DNA of 64,000 bases, taken from Sarcomyxa edulis. Lineage: Eukaryota; Basidiomycota; Agaricomycetes; Agaricales; Mycenaceae. Numbering within the stretch: the first letter of the stretch is position 1; every line of letters starts with the position of its first letter. The stretch spans positions 62,001 through 126,000 of the forward strand of contig QUOL01000009.1 in NCBI GenBank assembly GCA_009761415.1, written 5' to 3'. This document shows, piece after piece, positions 21,474 through 33,062 of this stretch. The position numbers were made by a program, and so were the translations under genes. The notes beneath the pieces were generated by a model that saw only the letters and a list, made by a program, of their open reading frames with translations, was not told where the DNA came from and made no database searches.

Positions 21474-22300
21474 TCGAGTTGTTAGTCTCCCAGAATGTTG
21501 AAATGACGCACATGTGCATAGACGGGACTACATGAGGAATGAACGTTCCAGCTTTGCCGTGGGGTTACACCGTCGTCGGTTTAGCCGCACACTGCTAACA
21601 AACGCACGCCACCCCTTTCTGAGAACCAATTTGTATGGCATTGTCTAACACAATCGTCCCACATATGGTGTATGTATTTCTGACAACACACGTGAACGCA
21701 TTTGAGGGTGGGAAGGACAACGAAAAGAAGCTCACATTGTATAGCGTATGTTTGACACATATCCGCACAGGCAGCGATAGGACTTCGTCAGATCAAGTGA
21801 TCACAGGTACTCGAGTCGGCCGTCCTGTTTACGCGGGGCACGACAGGCTTTCGAGACTCCGAGCGGTAGGTCTCCCTCACATTTAGAAGCTACGAACGGA
21901 GCCCGCAGAGAATTGAAATGTTGGATTGGAAGGAATCATATAACAAAATCAGGTGATGCATACCTGGACTGAGCAGTAACATTCCAATCTTACGACACAA
22001 TTGGTTATTCAACCATCCACGGGGACTTCGAGATGCTACTAGACAATTGGAGCCGCAGTAATCGTGTCGGACTTGTCATCGGTGACAAGAATAATTTATT
22101 TCGATGAGCCACATAGGGTTTCGCGCCGGACGCGTAGGCTCTTCAGGGCAGCGATAGCCGACGGTGGAGTGCCGATACGCTCTATGATCAGAAAAATGTG
22201 AGTCAATATCTTGGAAGGACATCAGGCATCAGTATCGAAATATAAACTCGACAGCGTGTAATTGTGGGTGAAGAAGTGGTCTGAATTCAGGACGGTTTCA
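21474..22300. repeat. Distal upstream region of H2, duplicate of the H1 upstream region
   Basis: Matches 2495-3250 in the same order and orientation. No coding frame is supported. Confidence 0.7.
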
Positions 22301-22379
22301 ATACTTGACAAATAAGTGGTCATCCTCAGAGGCCACATACCTCATTGAGATACTGACTACGTCTCTCTTTAAGTTTAGA

Positions 22380-22735
22380 TAAGTTTGTACTTGATAGTTC
22401 TCAGACTCGAGAGTAGAATCGGAGGAGACAGAATGCCGCTGGGAAGCTTCGAAAAAAGTCCAGTGCCTTGGAGACCAAACATGTCCAAAGCCTGTAAGCA
22501 CACCTCCACAAGTATTCCGTAGTTCTGATGTGGATCATTGGATAGAGCCTAGTATTTGTCGGGCTGCGTGAGATCCTGAACGTCCGACTCAATGAGACCA
22601 TTCTGACAGCGAAATTATCCCGTAAAATGATCACCTGGAGTTGGAAATTGACCATGGCAGGTATCCATCCTTTTGTATTTAGTCCTCAATGCTGCTCCTT
22701 CAGGGGCGTTCGCCATACGCGTAAACGTGACTTCT
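22380..22735 (-). pseudogene. Block X2, decayed 3' part of the linked gene
   Basis: Paralogue of 17910-18290. The minus strand encodes TRMANAPEGAALRTKYKR, then a stop; the homologous downstream part is shifted in frame. Its 5' part (block Y2) lies 1.6 kb further right, separated by an insertion. Confidence 0.4.
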
Positions 22736-22799
22736 TTGTGGAACTCACCATCCACTGCCACCTGATATATGGCAGTCTTCAATCCGAACTGAGTGTCGC

Positions 22800-24385
22800 T
22801 GGAGGAATCTATACTATAAAACACAGTTGCTTTTCCCACGCTCAAATGTGCCCGAGACGCCCGAGACAAAAAGTCGTTCTGATTGGCTGACGATCACACT
22901 CTGGCTCATCTTGCGCTCATCGCTCATCTTCGCTCATCCAACACACACACACCCTCTCCGTAGATCTTTTTCTTGAGTCTTGCGGCATCAATTATAGCAA
23001 TCTTAACTGTTAACGTTTATTTCCACACACTCTCTCAACTCTGAACGCGAATTCCCCGTAACCCAGAACAAAAGTATATATCGTTGATATATCGCTCGCT
23101 ATATTGCAAGTGAGTAGCTTAACTAGATAGGTTCTCCTAGCGCTAACTCACGGTGTTTCGAGAACCGATAACTCTAATAACGACCTCACAGATCTCCTCG
23201 ACTCGCTCCAGCGTCACCAGGTTCGCGTTCAGGCAGCTATAAGCGATGCGGCGGATATATCGACATGATTCCACCCGAGCATCTTCGAGGACCTACGGTA
23301 AGTTAACTTCCTCTCCGAGTATCACACTACACTAATCACTACATGTCATATAGGCAAACATATATGTTGAAGCACTCAGTTGGTAAGTTCAACGGCTTCG
23401 CAGGGAACACGAATGAGCTAGATAGGCCGGGAACTTGGTCACAGAGTACAGACACGGGAATGTGCACGCGCGTAAGAGCATTTCGTTGGGACTATCATGA
23501 GTTTACTGGCTTACATCGAGGTATCTGACCTACATCTCTGACAGGTACCTCCACAACCCTTCAGCGCACACAAGATCCCGCAGCGTAGACGTAGGGTATG
23601 CGAGCGTGCAGAACAGGCACAGCAGGTAGACTTTTGCGATTCAAAACTCACACTTTCTTAGGTTGTGCTTCACAGTACAGGGGGCTCGCAATCACCCCAC
23701 GATCTCAAATTTAGGATGGTGTAGATTCGCGAGCCCAACCGATTGTACTGTTACGTGCCTGCAGGTAGGTCTAGATTGCGGTTCGTCATTTGGGCAACTC
23801 AACTTCATGTAAGATATGACTAACAGCTATCAGATACGGGAAAGGCACGACTGTACCAACCTCTCAAAGACCCAACCGCATCGCCGAGAACGATGAGTAA
23901 GCTACGACCGAGATATCGATAACCATCTACATAGGCGTCATGAGACGGATCTATGTGCGTACGTGGGTTCCTGCCAATTGTGAAGTCTCTATATATTGAT
24001 AGAAACATAATAGATAATCGGGATCGACGGCAGGGTTCTGGCCAAAACAATGGTATAGATGTCAACAACTCACGGGAACTTTGCTATGCCGGCGGCCGCT
24101 CTCATCCACTCCGTCAATTCTTCGAGAATAGCACAAGTCTTAGATGCTTGCCGTGACCACGGACGGAGTGCTCTTGCCTCCACGGGTGGGGAACACGGGT
24201 AGTCGCGGCATACTTAGACATTCATGGGGCATTTCACTCATACTCAACCGTACGTCTACGATCCCCACAACGGGCTGTATTATTGCGTGCGCCGGAATGA
24301 CAACTGCATATAAAATATAATGTACCACTCATTCGAAAAGTTCGCAATGTTCTGTAGTCTGTGCTGTGCTGCTTGCCGTGGCGTA
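22800..24385. other. ~1.6 kb insertion between blocks X2 and Y2, origin unclear
   Basis: In the other copy the X and Y blocks are adjacent (junction near 18330-18370). Here about 1.6 kb separates them. The DNA holds short inverted repeats (for example around 23680-23750) but no recognisable coding sequence. It could be a remnant of a retroelement or non-autonomous transposon. Confidence 0.35.
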
Positions 24386-25064
24386 GTCACGGGTAACTGC
24401 TAGTAAGAACACAATTCGCAGCGGAACTAAGGGAAGGAAAAGTAAGGCCGGCGATAGTCAATAGGCATAATGCTCTCACCTCTGGGAGAGCCAGCGTGCG
24501 GCGAGAGAATCCAACGAGCTGAGCGTTTCTAGAGACAGACTCGTAGAGTCGGGATTGTAGATGGGCGTACGCACATATCAAAGCCACCGAAACGCACTTT
24601 TTTTTCTCATCGAAGAGACATCTTTATTCAGTCCTCACTGGTCACGATGACCCGTGTCGGTCATCGGTGCAGCAACATATTTGGAAGCAACGGTCGGCCG
24701 AACATCCTGGAACATGATTAGTTCGATGAGTCGAACGCACTGATCACATACGCGTTTTGTGAGTCGGAGAAACCCACGGCTTACAGAACCTGGAACCCGA
24801 GTACGATCTCTCGAAATCTGTATGTTGGTTCAATCTCAAAAGTCTCCACAGAGCTCGCTAAGGCAGCATGTCGCAGAGCATCAAGCACATGCATCCCGGT
24901 ATTTTTTAGCTCCGCACGGACATACGAGTATAGTGCTAAAATGTATGGAGGGAATGGAACAACCAGAAAATCAAGTTCCGCAACCATGCCGGTCGGACCT
25001 CAAGGCGGAGACCAGGCGGAGCTTTATCTTGTTGAAGTCCTCGACTCCGATCCAATCACAATCG
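24386..25064 (-). pseudogene. Block Y2 of the linked gene
   Basis: Paralogue of 18370-19005. On the minus strand an open stretch (24781-24987) encodes PPYILALYSYVRAELKN, then a helix-rich part, ending at a possible splice site. The homologous frame in Y1 is broken. Family not recognised. The separation from X2 suggests that this copy is also dead. Confidence 0.35.
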
Positions 25065-26054
25065 CTGCTTTGATCCCATTCTTACAAGTTTGAACACTTC
25101 CCAGAGCATAAGGTCTTCGCGCTCTTAAGCCTCCGAACTGGTAATCGGCTGAACAATACCACGACGTTCTCTGGCTGTTGACACTGGCAGTTTTCTGTTC
25201 GTCTCGGGTCTTGGGGCTTTCTATCGATCTTACTTACCTTGGTCGGCGAATACGATTTGACGCTTGTGGAGTCGTAATACACTCAGTATAGGTAAGTACC
25301 ATCTGTGTTTTGGTGAGACTTGTCATCAGAGAATGAAGAGTTCCCACTGTGCAGCAGGGCAATTGAATACGAAGCTTGGATCTAGCGCACAAACTTGGGA
25401 TTTTTCGTTGAAATCCCGATCACAGCGAGGTGACCAACAGCTTCCGAACCAGACTCCCTCGACTACGGATTGACATCAGATGGCCACGCTCGCTTGACTT
25501 TGTGTCTGGGCAGTCTTGAAGCTTGAAGTTTGAAGTGGCACCGTCACGATGACGCGCCTCGTACGGCTTCATATCATAATAGCAACGAACTTCTTCTCAA
25601 TTCTGACCCATGTCCATATCACAACACCGGCGCCATACAATGCGCTTGATTCAATCAAAACACTGGTGGCATGTATACGAAAGTCTGATGATTCAAGTCT
25701 AGATTGTCGCCCGAAGTCGTGGGTCCTCCTTACTGACACCTATGCTCGCGTCATCGTTCATCATCCCACAACGACTCTGCATGCCTGCTGCTCCTCCTTC
25801 GAATCAAAGGTTTCTGTATCTGCTCAATCCTTGCGCAGCGAGAGTATGAACTTGCATGAACCAAGCGCTCGATGTACGATAGCCTGCAGCTTCTGGTATA
25901 CTCCCTTCATATGTAACAATCACTCCACGCCGTTGAGAGTTGCAGTCCTCGAGGTGATGGAATTATATTTGTCGACATTCAATCAGTTCTATTCAACAGG
26001 GTTGCATTACAATGGTGCCAACTTGGAGGTCAGCTCACAAGAACTGCCAGGAGT
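25065..26054. other. Intergenic, 3' flank of the PARP-E2 gene
   Basis: No gene supported. A plus-strand open frame (25549-26091) overlaps the 3' end of the PARP-E2 gene antisense and has no recognisable domain. Confidence 0.45.
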
Positions 26055-29000
26055 CTACCTAGCGAGTTTGTCGAGTCCCTCAGGGAGCTGAAATACGCCG
26101 TGAGTACGCTTCTGGGGTGAACATGAATCTGACGTGCGTACCTTCCAACCATGCGTGGCAGCAGCCCTTTTGTATCCTTCAAGGGCCTCCCCGATGGCGT
26201 ACGGTCTGTGAGAGCCACACGTTAGGACGAGGGCATAGGAGCATAAAACGATAATCGAACTTTTGCCAATCAGGAGATAATCTGGCCGGTCTGGGCTCTA
26301 GATTCGAAATAGCGAGTTTGATCTGCATGAGAACAGCTGGTATACTGTCACGGGAACGGGAGAAGAGATAAGTCCGAATCTTCGCTTGATTGTAACTGCA
26401 CTATACCTATAGGTAGGAACCCATCCTATGGATAATTCATGGTCAAGTCATGAACATATACAAGCAAGGAGAGCGCAACTCTTACCACTTGAAGTCAGTA
26501 GATCCATGCACATTGAACCCCCTGAAGCAGTGAGATGAAAACGGAATGAGAAAAGGTCTCGACAACGTCGACGGGCAAGGGACGGACCTCCTGTAACATG
26601 CCCTCCACCTCCATGAATGAAAGGTAAAAATCGGGGAGTAATGATTCTGAAAAACGGAGGTGTATTTGGGAATGAAGGCGGGAATCGGATCTCAAAAATC
26701 AAAGAGTTTACTCCTCTATAAGGATTGATGCAAGAGGACTTGAGCTTCGTCATATCTGAATGACATGAACACGACAACTCACTTCGCTTTCAGATCTTGA
26801 GCAATAGGCAGATCCTGATCGAACGAATGCATCTCTACGATCCACTGGAATAGATTGTCACCGATAAGATCTGGAGGCATATACCATCCTAACTCGCTTA
26901 GGCCTCCCTTGCTATTCAGTGCCTTATCCTGTTCGCTCAGCATGGATCGCAATTCTCGCTGTACCGCCATTGTCGCACTAGGGTTGGCTTCGACTGGAGG
27001 TGGCATGAGGAGCTCTACGGCTGAGTTTACCCACTCCGCATCATGTTGCCAATCGTTGGCACTCCTGGAGTTCTGGACGGCTTTAGCTTTCCCTTTCGCG
27101 CTACCCGTCTTGGTTGGAGGAGGCTGATCGTCGTCGTCGTAATAATCGATATCCATCCCGTCGTCATCATCATCGTCACTAAGCACTATCTCTTCCTTTC
27201 GAGATTGAGAAATGCCATTCTCTACAGCAGACGGCTTGTATTGAAAAACAGCTAGATCCTCTTCATCGTGTTCCTCTATAAAGTATTCCGCTTTTCGTGC
27301 TGCCAGAAGCATCTCGAGCTGGTGAGAAGGCTGGGGTATCTTGATTTGTGATGCCGATTTAGCTCCCGAGAGAGTGACAGGATGTGCTGGATCGAGAGGC
27401 ACCATAGGCACGTTTATTGAAACCGGGTCCACTGTATTAGGGTCCTCTAAGGGAGGATCGAGCGACTTGACAAGAAGGTATCGGCTTCGAAAGAAAATGA
27501 GTACAAACAACACCGAAGAACAGAATCACACACCATACGATCCAGTGCGTATCTTTCACGACAAAATACGGATTACTGCTCACGAACTCACTGGGTAAAT
27601 TAACGATCTCAGCCAGAGCTACGCAGTTCGTTGGTGAGATTCTACTGTTGCGCCATGCCGTGCGGCTGGGTGCGGCGTAGTGTCCCATTGAGACCGTTCC
27701 GTCCTTCGCTAGATACACGCCTGAAAACGAGAGACTTAGTCAGGATGCTAGATATTTGATTGTTTGAGCTGATTACCGTGGCCATACGCTCTGCCATTGG
27801 CAACATTCTTGAACCAAAGGCCATGCCTAATAATCTGGACAAGGACGATGAGTCTCAACACATAACGTCTGTTGACCGGATAGTAATTACCGAATGCCAG
27901 TTACGGACCGCAGACCCATGGAAAGCCTGATTGGAGATTAGTGTATGATTTGTGCCAAAGTACAAGAGGAAGACCAACGTATAAAGAAGGGTACTTCTTC
28001 GCATTCTTGTCAACCTTCTGCGCGTCTTCTACAGCCCTCTTAAACTTACTCTCCGCATCTGGCGCTCCGACGCTGAAGCGAAATTGGCGCCATGCTGGAT
28101 CTACAAAATAAAAATCATTCGTAACGACTCTAGACCAGAGAGTGTATCGCACTCACCGAGGTTCTGAACACGCTCTTCGGGGGATGTGATTTCCTCCAGA
28201 TGCGCAGTACAAGACGCAACACACCACCTTAGAATTGACCAAGCGGATGGAAGGACATTTGGATCCATATCCTTCAGTTTTGGCTTGTATTTACCCGCCT
28301 TGACCTTGCGTTCGAGGTGTTTTTTCATATCATAGACCTACATGGCTCGAGATAAGACGAAGAGAGAAAAACAAGAGTGACGTGAAACGCCAACTCACGG
28401 GTGGCAACGAATCGATGAGCTGAGCAATGGACGCCCTCATCTATTGTACGCGGATATTCAATGAAAAGCAGTCGATTACTAAGACCTTCGCATCATACCT
28501 GGAAGAGATCTAGATCGTCGAATTCACATAAGCCCGCTGCATCCACAATTGGGGGTGGCTTTGCAACCGCTGGTGCTGGCGCGGGAGTACCTTGGGGAAC
28601 TACATTATTGTTGGCCGGATTTACAAGGCACCTCTTGGGGTCGGGAACTGGTACACGAAGACCCATGCCAATAGGAAGAGGATCTTCGATGACAAGTTCG
28701 GCAGCAGCACTGTACGCTATAGAGACGAGGAGATCGACCGTGTCTGGATTGTTGCGAATCTCGTACTGACGAATATGAAACGTAATTAGCGTCAGTTAGG
28801 GTGCTCAGTATGAGACAGAAACTTACCTCTAAAGAAGGGCCGCGGTTCAAGGAATAATATTGGTAGGAGCAGAGTTTAGAATCGCAGACATAGGGCTTGA
28901 GGGCTTCGAAGTCGGTGTTGATCGGGTTATGACAGACAATGCAATAGCGAGTGCATAACTAAAGGTCGTCCATGTAAGTAATTCACGGATCGAGAGGACA

Positions 29001-30916
29001 AAAACTCACCGTTAAACGACGAACGAGGTAAGAAAATGCTGTCAGAGGTAGGTTTATCTGATCAGTTTTGTTGAGAGCAACGAGGGCGTCGTGTGGGAGA
29101 TCATATGTCTGGCCAAGTTTCGCCTCAATCTGATCAGCTTTCAAAATTTCCTGGCAACACGATGTGAGTCAGATTGCTCGTAAAATCAGCGAAAACCTGA
29201 TTCTCACCGACTTCATGGTCTCAAATACGTCTTCAGGCCTTCTCTGAGTCCTCTCAACTTCGCTAAACAAAGTCTCAGCCCCTGCCCAACCCAATCCGAA
29301 CTTTCTCCTGAACTGTATAACGGTCAACAGGACCTGATCGAGTAATGACTCCAAAGAGCTGCTTAAACTGAACCGATCAAACTTCCCATCGTCTTCTTCT
29401 TCATCTTGCGCAGTATCTATGATCATCGGTGTGCCGTCGTCTTCAGGCAGCAAAGCAATATCATCCCCAGCCCATTCCATCTGCTTCTCTCGCAGTTCCG
29501 CTTCCGCCCTTATCTCATCCTCCGCATCAGCCCCAATCAGGCCAAACGTCCTCCCAACGTCTTTCGCGTGCTCTTTACTAGGTTTGTACCTCTTCGTTAA
29601 GCCGACTTTGAACGTTATAGTCATTCCACGGGGTATTGTTCCATCTGACGCGATGAATGGGTACTTTCCAGACATGCCTGAGATAAGAAGTGTGAGGTAT
29701 TGGGTCCTGGACAGGAGCCGACGATCCCAGGCCATGAGGGCACGCGGGGAAATAGATTCTGCTAGAGAAACAACAGGAATAGACACAGACAGACTAAAGT
29801 CGTCTATCCCGTAACGGATGAGACCTGGACGATATCCTGAGGCGACGGTATCTAAGAAATCACTATAAAGGTGTTTCAACGGTATCACTTATGATCATAA
29901 TCGAAGTCAAAACTTACTGTTGCAGTCGTCCGAGATCCAGTGCGGGTATACCATTAGTATGGTGGCCAGAAGTATAATCATCAAAGTCGTAACCATCGTA
30001 ATCTTCGAAGTCATCACCTTCACCTTCATCTTCATCTTCTATCTCTGTTTCTTGAGACTGTGATTGAGATCCTTGTTGGGGGTTTACTACCTTGGCAAGG
30101 TCCAATATGACCTTTTGGATAGCAGCTCTGATGGGACGCGATGGAGCTGTGGATATTGTATCAACAACTTCGGAGAGGTCAGGTGGAACGCCAGAATCAG
30201 GAGAGAATGCAAAGAAAGTGTGGTTCTTTGGATAGTCGGACGTATCTAAGAAGCTTGAGTTCAGAGGAAAGCCTCGAGATACTAAGAAAGAAAATGCGTA
30301 CCAGAAATCAAAAGATTGACAGCAAGGACGTGTACTCCAGCCTTTGAGACCTTTACCTCGATAGAGCCTTCATCGTCTCCAGCCCTGATCTCTAGTAGAG
30401 TTCAAATATGTAAGTGCATAAGACGTCTCCACTGTGAGGTGAGGACTACTCACTCGACACGCGTAGGCCTTGCACCTCAAACCCACCAGCAGTCTCACAT
30501 TCTTCCTTCATATCAGCAAGGTCAGCGACAAATCTTCTACGACCCTTCAAATGAGCGTTCTTGTCGGCATTGTAGACGACTTTGTGCTTGGGTGCCATCG
30601 ATGGCAATGGCAATGGCGAAGGAGTTGTGGCAAAATCCGAGTCAATCTCATGATCGCCGTCCTCGTCTTCGTCTTCATCCTCACTCAGACTAGTACTTTT
30701 GCGATCTTGCGAACCTTCAGAAATACCATCGAAACGCGTCGATAGACGCTATGTTATTTGGCAGGGAATCCACGTACCAGTTCCAGTCTTCTGTCTCTTG
30801 GATGTGTGCTTTCGAGGAGGCGATTTCTCCGCGACCGCGTCCGAGTCCGAGTCTGAACCGTGAACGACGATAACATCCAGAGCAGCAGCACCAGCTCTGC
30901 GAGTCGTAGGGGCCAT
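26055..30916 (-). CDS. PARP6/8-like ADP-ribosyltransferase fused to a UBE2Q-like E2 domain
   Basis: About 20 exons splice into roughly 1,280 residues. The start is MAPTTRRAGAAALDVIVVHG (ATG at 30916) and the stop TAG is at 26055-26057. The N-terminal 500 residues contain acidic tracts and a conserved central domain (GYRPGLIRYGIDDFSLS). A Cys-rich segment CTRYCIVCHNP with CDSKLCSYQYYSLNRG at about 550-590 is typical of the PARP6/8 branch. The transferase domain (about 800-920) has FHGSAVRNWHSIIRHGL and GRAYGHGVYLAKDG, supplying the His and Tyr of the NAD site; no Glu is seen at the third position, so mono-ADP-ribosylation is expected. After an acidic linker comes the E2 fold (about 1150-1270): FEIRFPPSFPNTPPFFRI, GGGHVTGG, GSMCMDLLTSSGW with the likely thioester Cys, then AISNLEPRPARL. 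Fungal PARP-E2 fusions are known. It could couple ADP-ribose and ubiquitin signals; its target is unknown. Confidence 0.85.
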
Positions 30917-32074
30917 TATATGTAGTGAAATATTCAGTCAAACACAGCAGAAAAGCAGTGCTGCAGTCTGCAAGTCAAAAAATGGAAGGGAACGAACGCT
31001 CGTTTGCCTCGTTTATATTAGGCCCTGAGCGGGTGGCGCCTAGACTCCTTGTAAGCGCTTGTGTCTTTTGCTTCTTACCACCATGATCTTGATACCTGAT
31101 ATCGGTATGCGCGTCGTTATGGCCTCGTATAGGATGTACATCTAAAACCCACCTCGACTAGGAATTCGAATTTCGCGGTCACCCAAAACTAATCCAATCA
31201 TCGTGCCTCTATTGTCCTCCAACTTGCAATTGTATGTACTGCTAGCACGGAGGAAGCAATTGCAAATATCGTAGCTATCAGGTGGAAAATCTATTTGGAC
31301 CACAAGAACCCTACATTCCTGACGCCGTAGCGTCCAAACTACAAGAATGTTGGTTACCACTCTGCTCAGTCTTCTTCTGTCAACCGCGACTCATTTTCAG
31401 TGCACCGTCAGACCGTCAGCCAAGGACCCTCTACATGTCTGGATACGCATACTCAACACCAGCCACCTCTAAAACGATATTCAACTCCGCTGATTCAGTC
31501 TCCACACAACGTGTCTCGGACGTTTCACTGTGCGGGATCGCGTCAACAATCCCATGTACCTCTCGATATCGCCCAAGCTCCTTGTACCCTCTCAGTGCTA
31601 CTTCTTCAACTCGCCTCACCATGGGGGTCCGGCCGATGAACTACTCGGGTTGCCTATCGCACCATACGTCTTACACATGCTCAGCATCTCTGAGATAGAC
31701 GAGAATATGTCGGTTGAACAAGCCTTAGAGCGCCACTGATGCTATCGTCCAGGCAAGAAGCCTGGGAGTGCCATATGCTGTTCGTTGCGGCGTGAACAGT
31801 TCGGTTCACACATTTGGCGGCGAGTCTGAGAACGTCACTGGTGGAATAGTTTCTGTAATCATGAGAAATTCATTGTTCTCTGTAGAGTAAAGCAATCGGT
31901 AGGGCCTACCGATCATGTAGGTGTCACCGGTTCTAAGAATATACCTACGTAACTTGAAGCGCTTATAAGGAGAGTGACTTTGACTACCTCCCACATCAAC
32001 CTCCTGCTCGAAAGCCTAGTATAAGGTAAGGTCGACTTGTTTTCAAATGACTTACTCACCATGTGACTACGTAG
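30917..32074. other. Intergenic with unassigned open frames
   Basis: Divergent promoter region. The plus strand has open stretches of 60-140 codons between 31282 and 31739, one ending in ISEIDENMSVEQALERH, but I see no start, splice pattern or family. Just before 32075 a likely leader intron (GTAAGG to GTAG) ends directly at the ATG of the next gene. Confidence 0.4.
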
Positions 32075-32734
32075 ATGCCCTACTTCGTCTGCGGATACTA
32101 CATGGACTTCGCCGCGACGCGCGCTGTCATGGCCAATTTGCATATTCCCGACCGGGGTGTCGAAGATGATCGTCTAGAGAATCCTATCAATGACTGGCTT
32201 GCTGAGAACGGGAAACTCAATGTTCTCGCAGGCGCTATCGCTCATCCAACCAAGAAGAAATCCCACCTAGAGGACGGTATACTCCTTATCACCCGCTCCA
32301 TCCGGGCCCGCCGCAATACTGCATTCTCGGAAGCAGATGTTAGCGAACACAGTGCTGACAAAGTCACGAGAGAATGGCTCGTCAGAGAAGGTGGTGCGCA
32401 GGCCGACGAGATCGATTTCGTATGCCTTTGGGATGATTTCGAACTGACGCGTAATGGGTTTGCCCCCTCGCGGAACAATATCCAAGGGCACAGACCCCCT
32501 AGCACTACAAAGTACGTGACTTCAGCAGACATTCGGAGGTGGCGGGACTCCAATGGTGGTAACATGCCACCAATCCCGATGGCAGAATTTTTTGGGAATG
32601 AGGACAGGGAGAAATGGGTGAATTCGAACGGTGGTGCGGCTCCTGTTATGACGTTCAAGGAATATGTGGTGATCTTACGAGCGGAGGAACGGGCTGCTGC
32701 TGCCAGCCTTGCAGCGGCCGCAGCACCTAAATAG
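32075..32734 (+). CDS. Hypothetical protein, 219 residues
   Basis: A single open exon from ATG 32075 to TAG. The protein is hydrophilic, without signal peptide or membrane segment. It has two short repeats of the form W-x-(D/N)SNGG (RRWRDSNGGNMPP and EKWVNSNGGAAPV) and an alanine-rich end (ERAAAASLAAAAAPK). A leader intron seems to end directly at the ATG. I do not recognise the family. Coding is supported by length and composition rather than homology. Confidence 0.55.
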   Translation: MPYFVCGYYMDFAATRAVMANLHIPDRGVEDDRLENPINDWLAENGKLNVLAGAIAHPTKKKSHLEDGILLITRSIRARRNTAFSEADVSEHSADKVTREWLVREGGAQADEIDFVCLWDDFELTRNGFAPSRNNIQGHRPPSTTKYVTSADIRRWRDSNGGNMPPIPMAEFFGNEDREKWVNSNGGAAPVMTFKEYVVILRAEERAAAASLAAAAAPK

Positions 32735-33062
32735 ATATCTACTTGTATCTATATCGATTCGAGACTCTGGGCATCCGAAAAGGTCCCAGTGTCGTTCCGA
32801 CACTCCAGGTTGTGAGGCAAGGTCGTTCGACACAGAAGCAAAAGTCCCGTCGCGAAATTTGCATTGCAACCGTCAACGGTGGTAGTTTGCCTTGCCCGTT
32901 GAGGACAAACAACCGGTCCCCGACTCAATAAGTCGCGTCCTCTCTCAGACTTCGACGCTACTAGTACTGGCAGCTTAGAGTATAACACGTATAGGCAGAC
33001 TACAGCACAAAATACAGGAACAACAGGGAGGAACGAGCGATGACAACGGTGTAACAACATCA
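32735..33062. other. Intergenic, convergent 3' flanks
   Basis: 328 bp between convergent genes; nothing identified. Confidence 0.5.

Noticed and set aside
25549..26091. 180-codon plus-strand open frame
   Set aside because: No recognisable family; overlaps the 3' end of the well-supported PARP-E2 gene.
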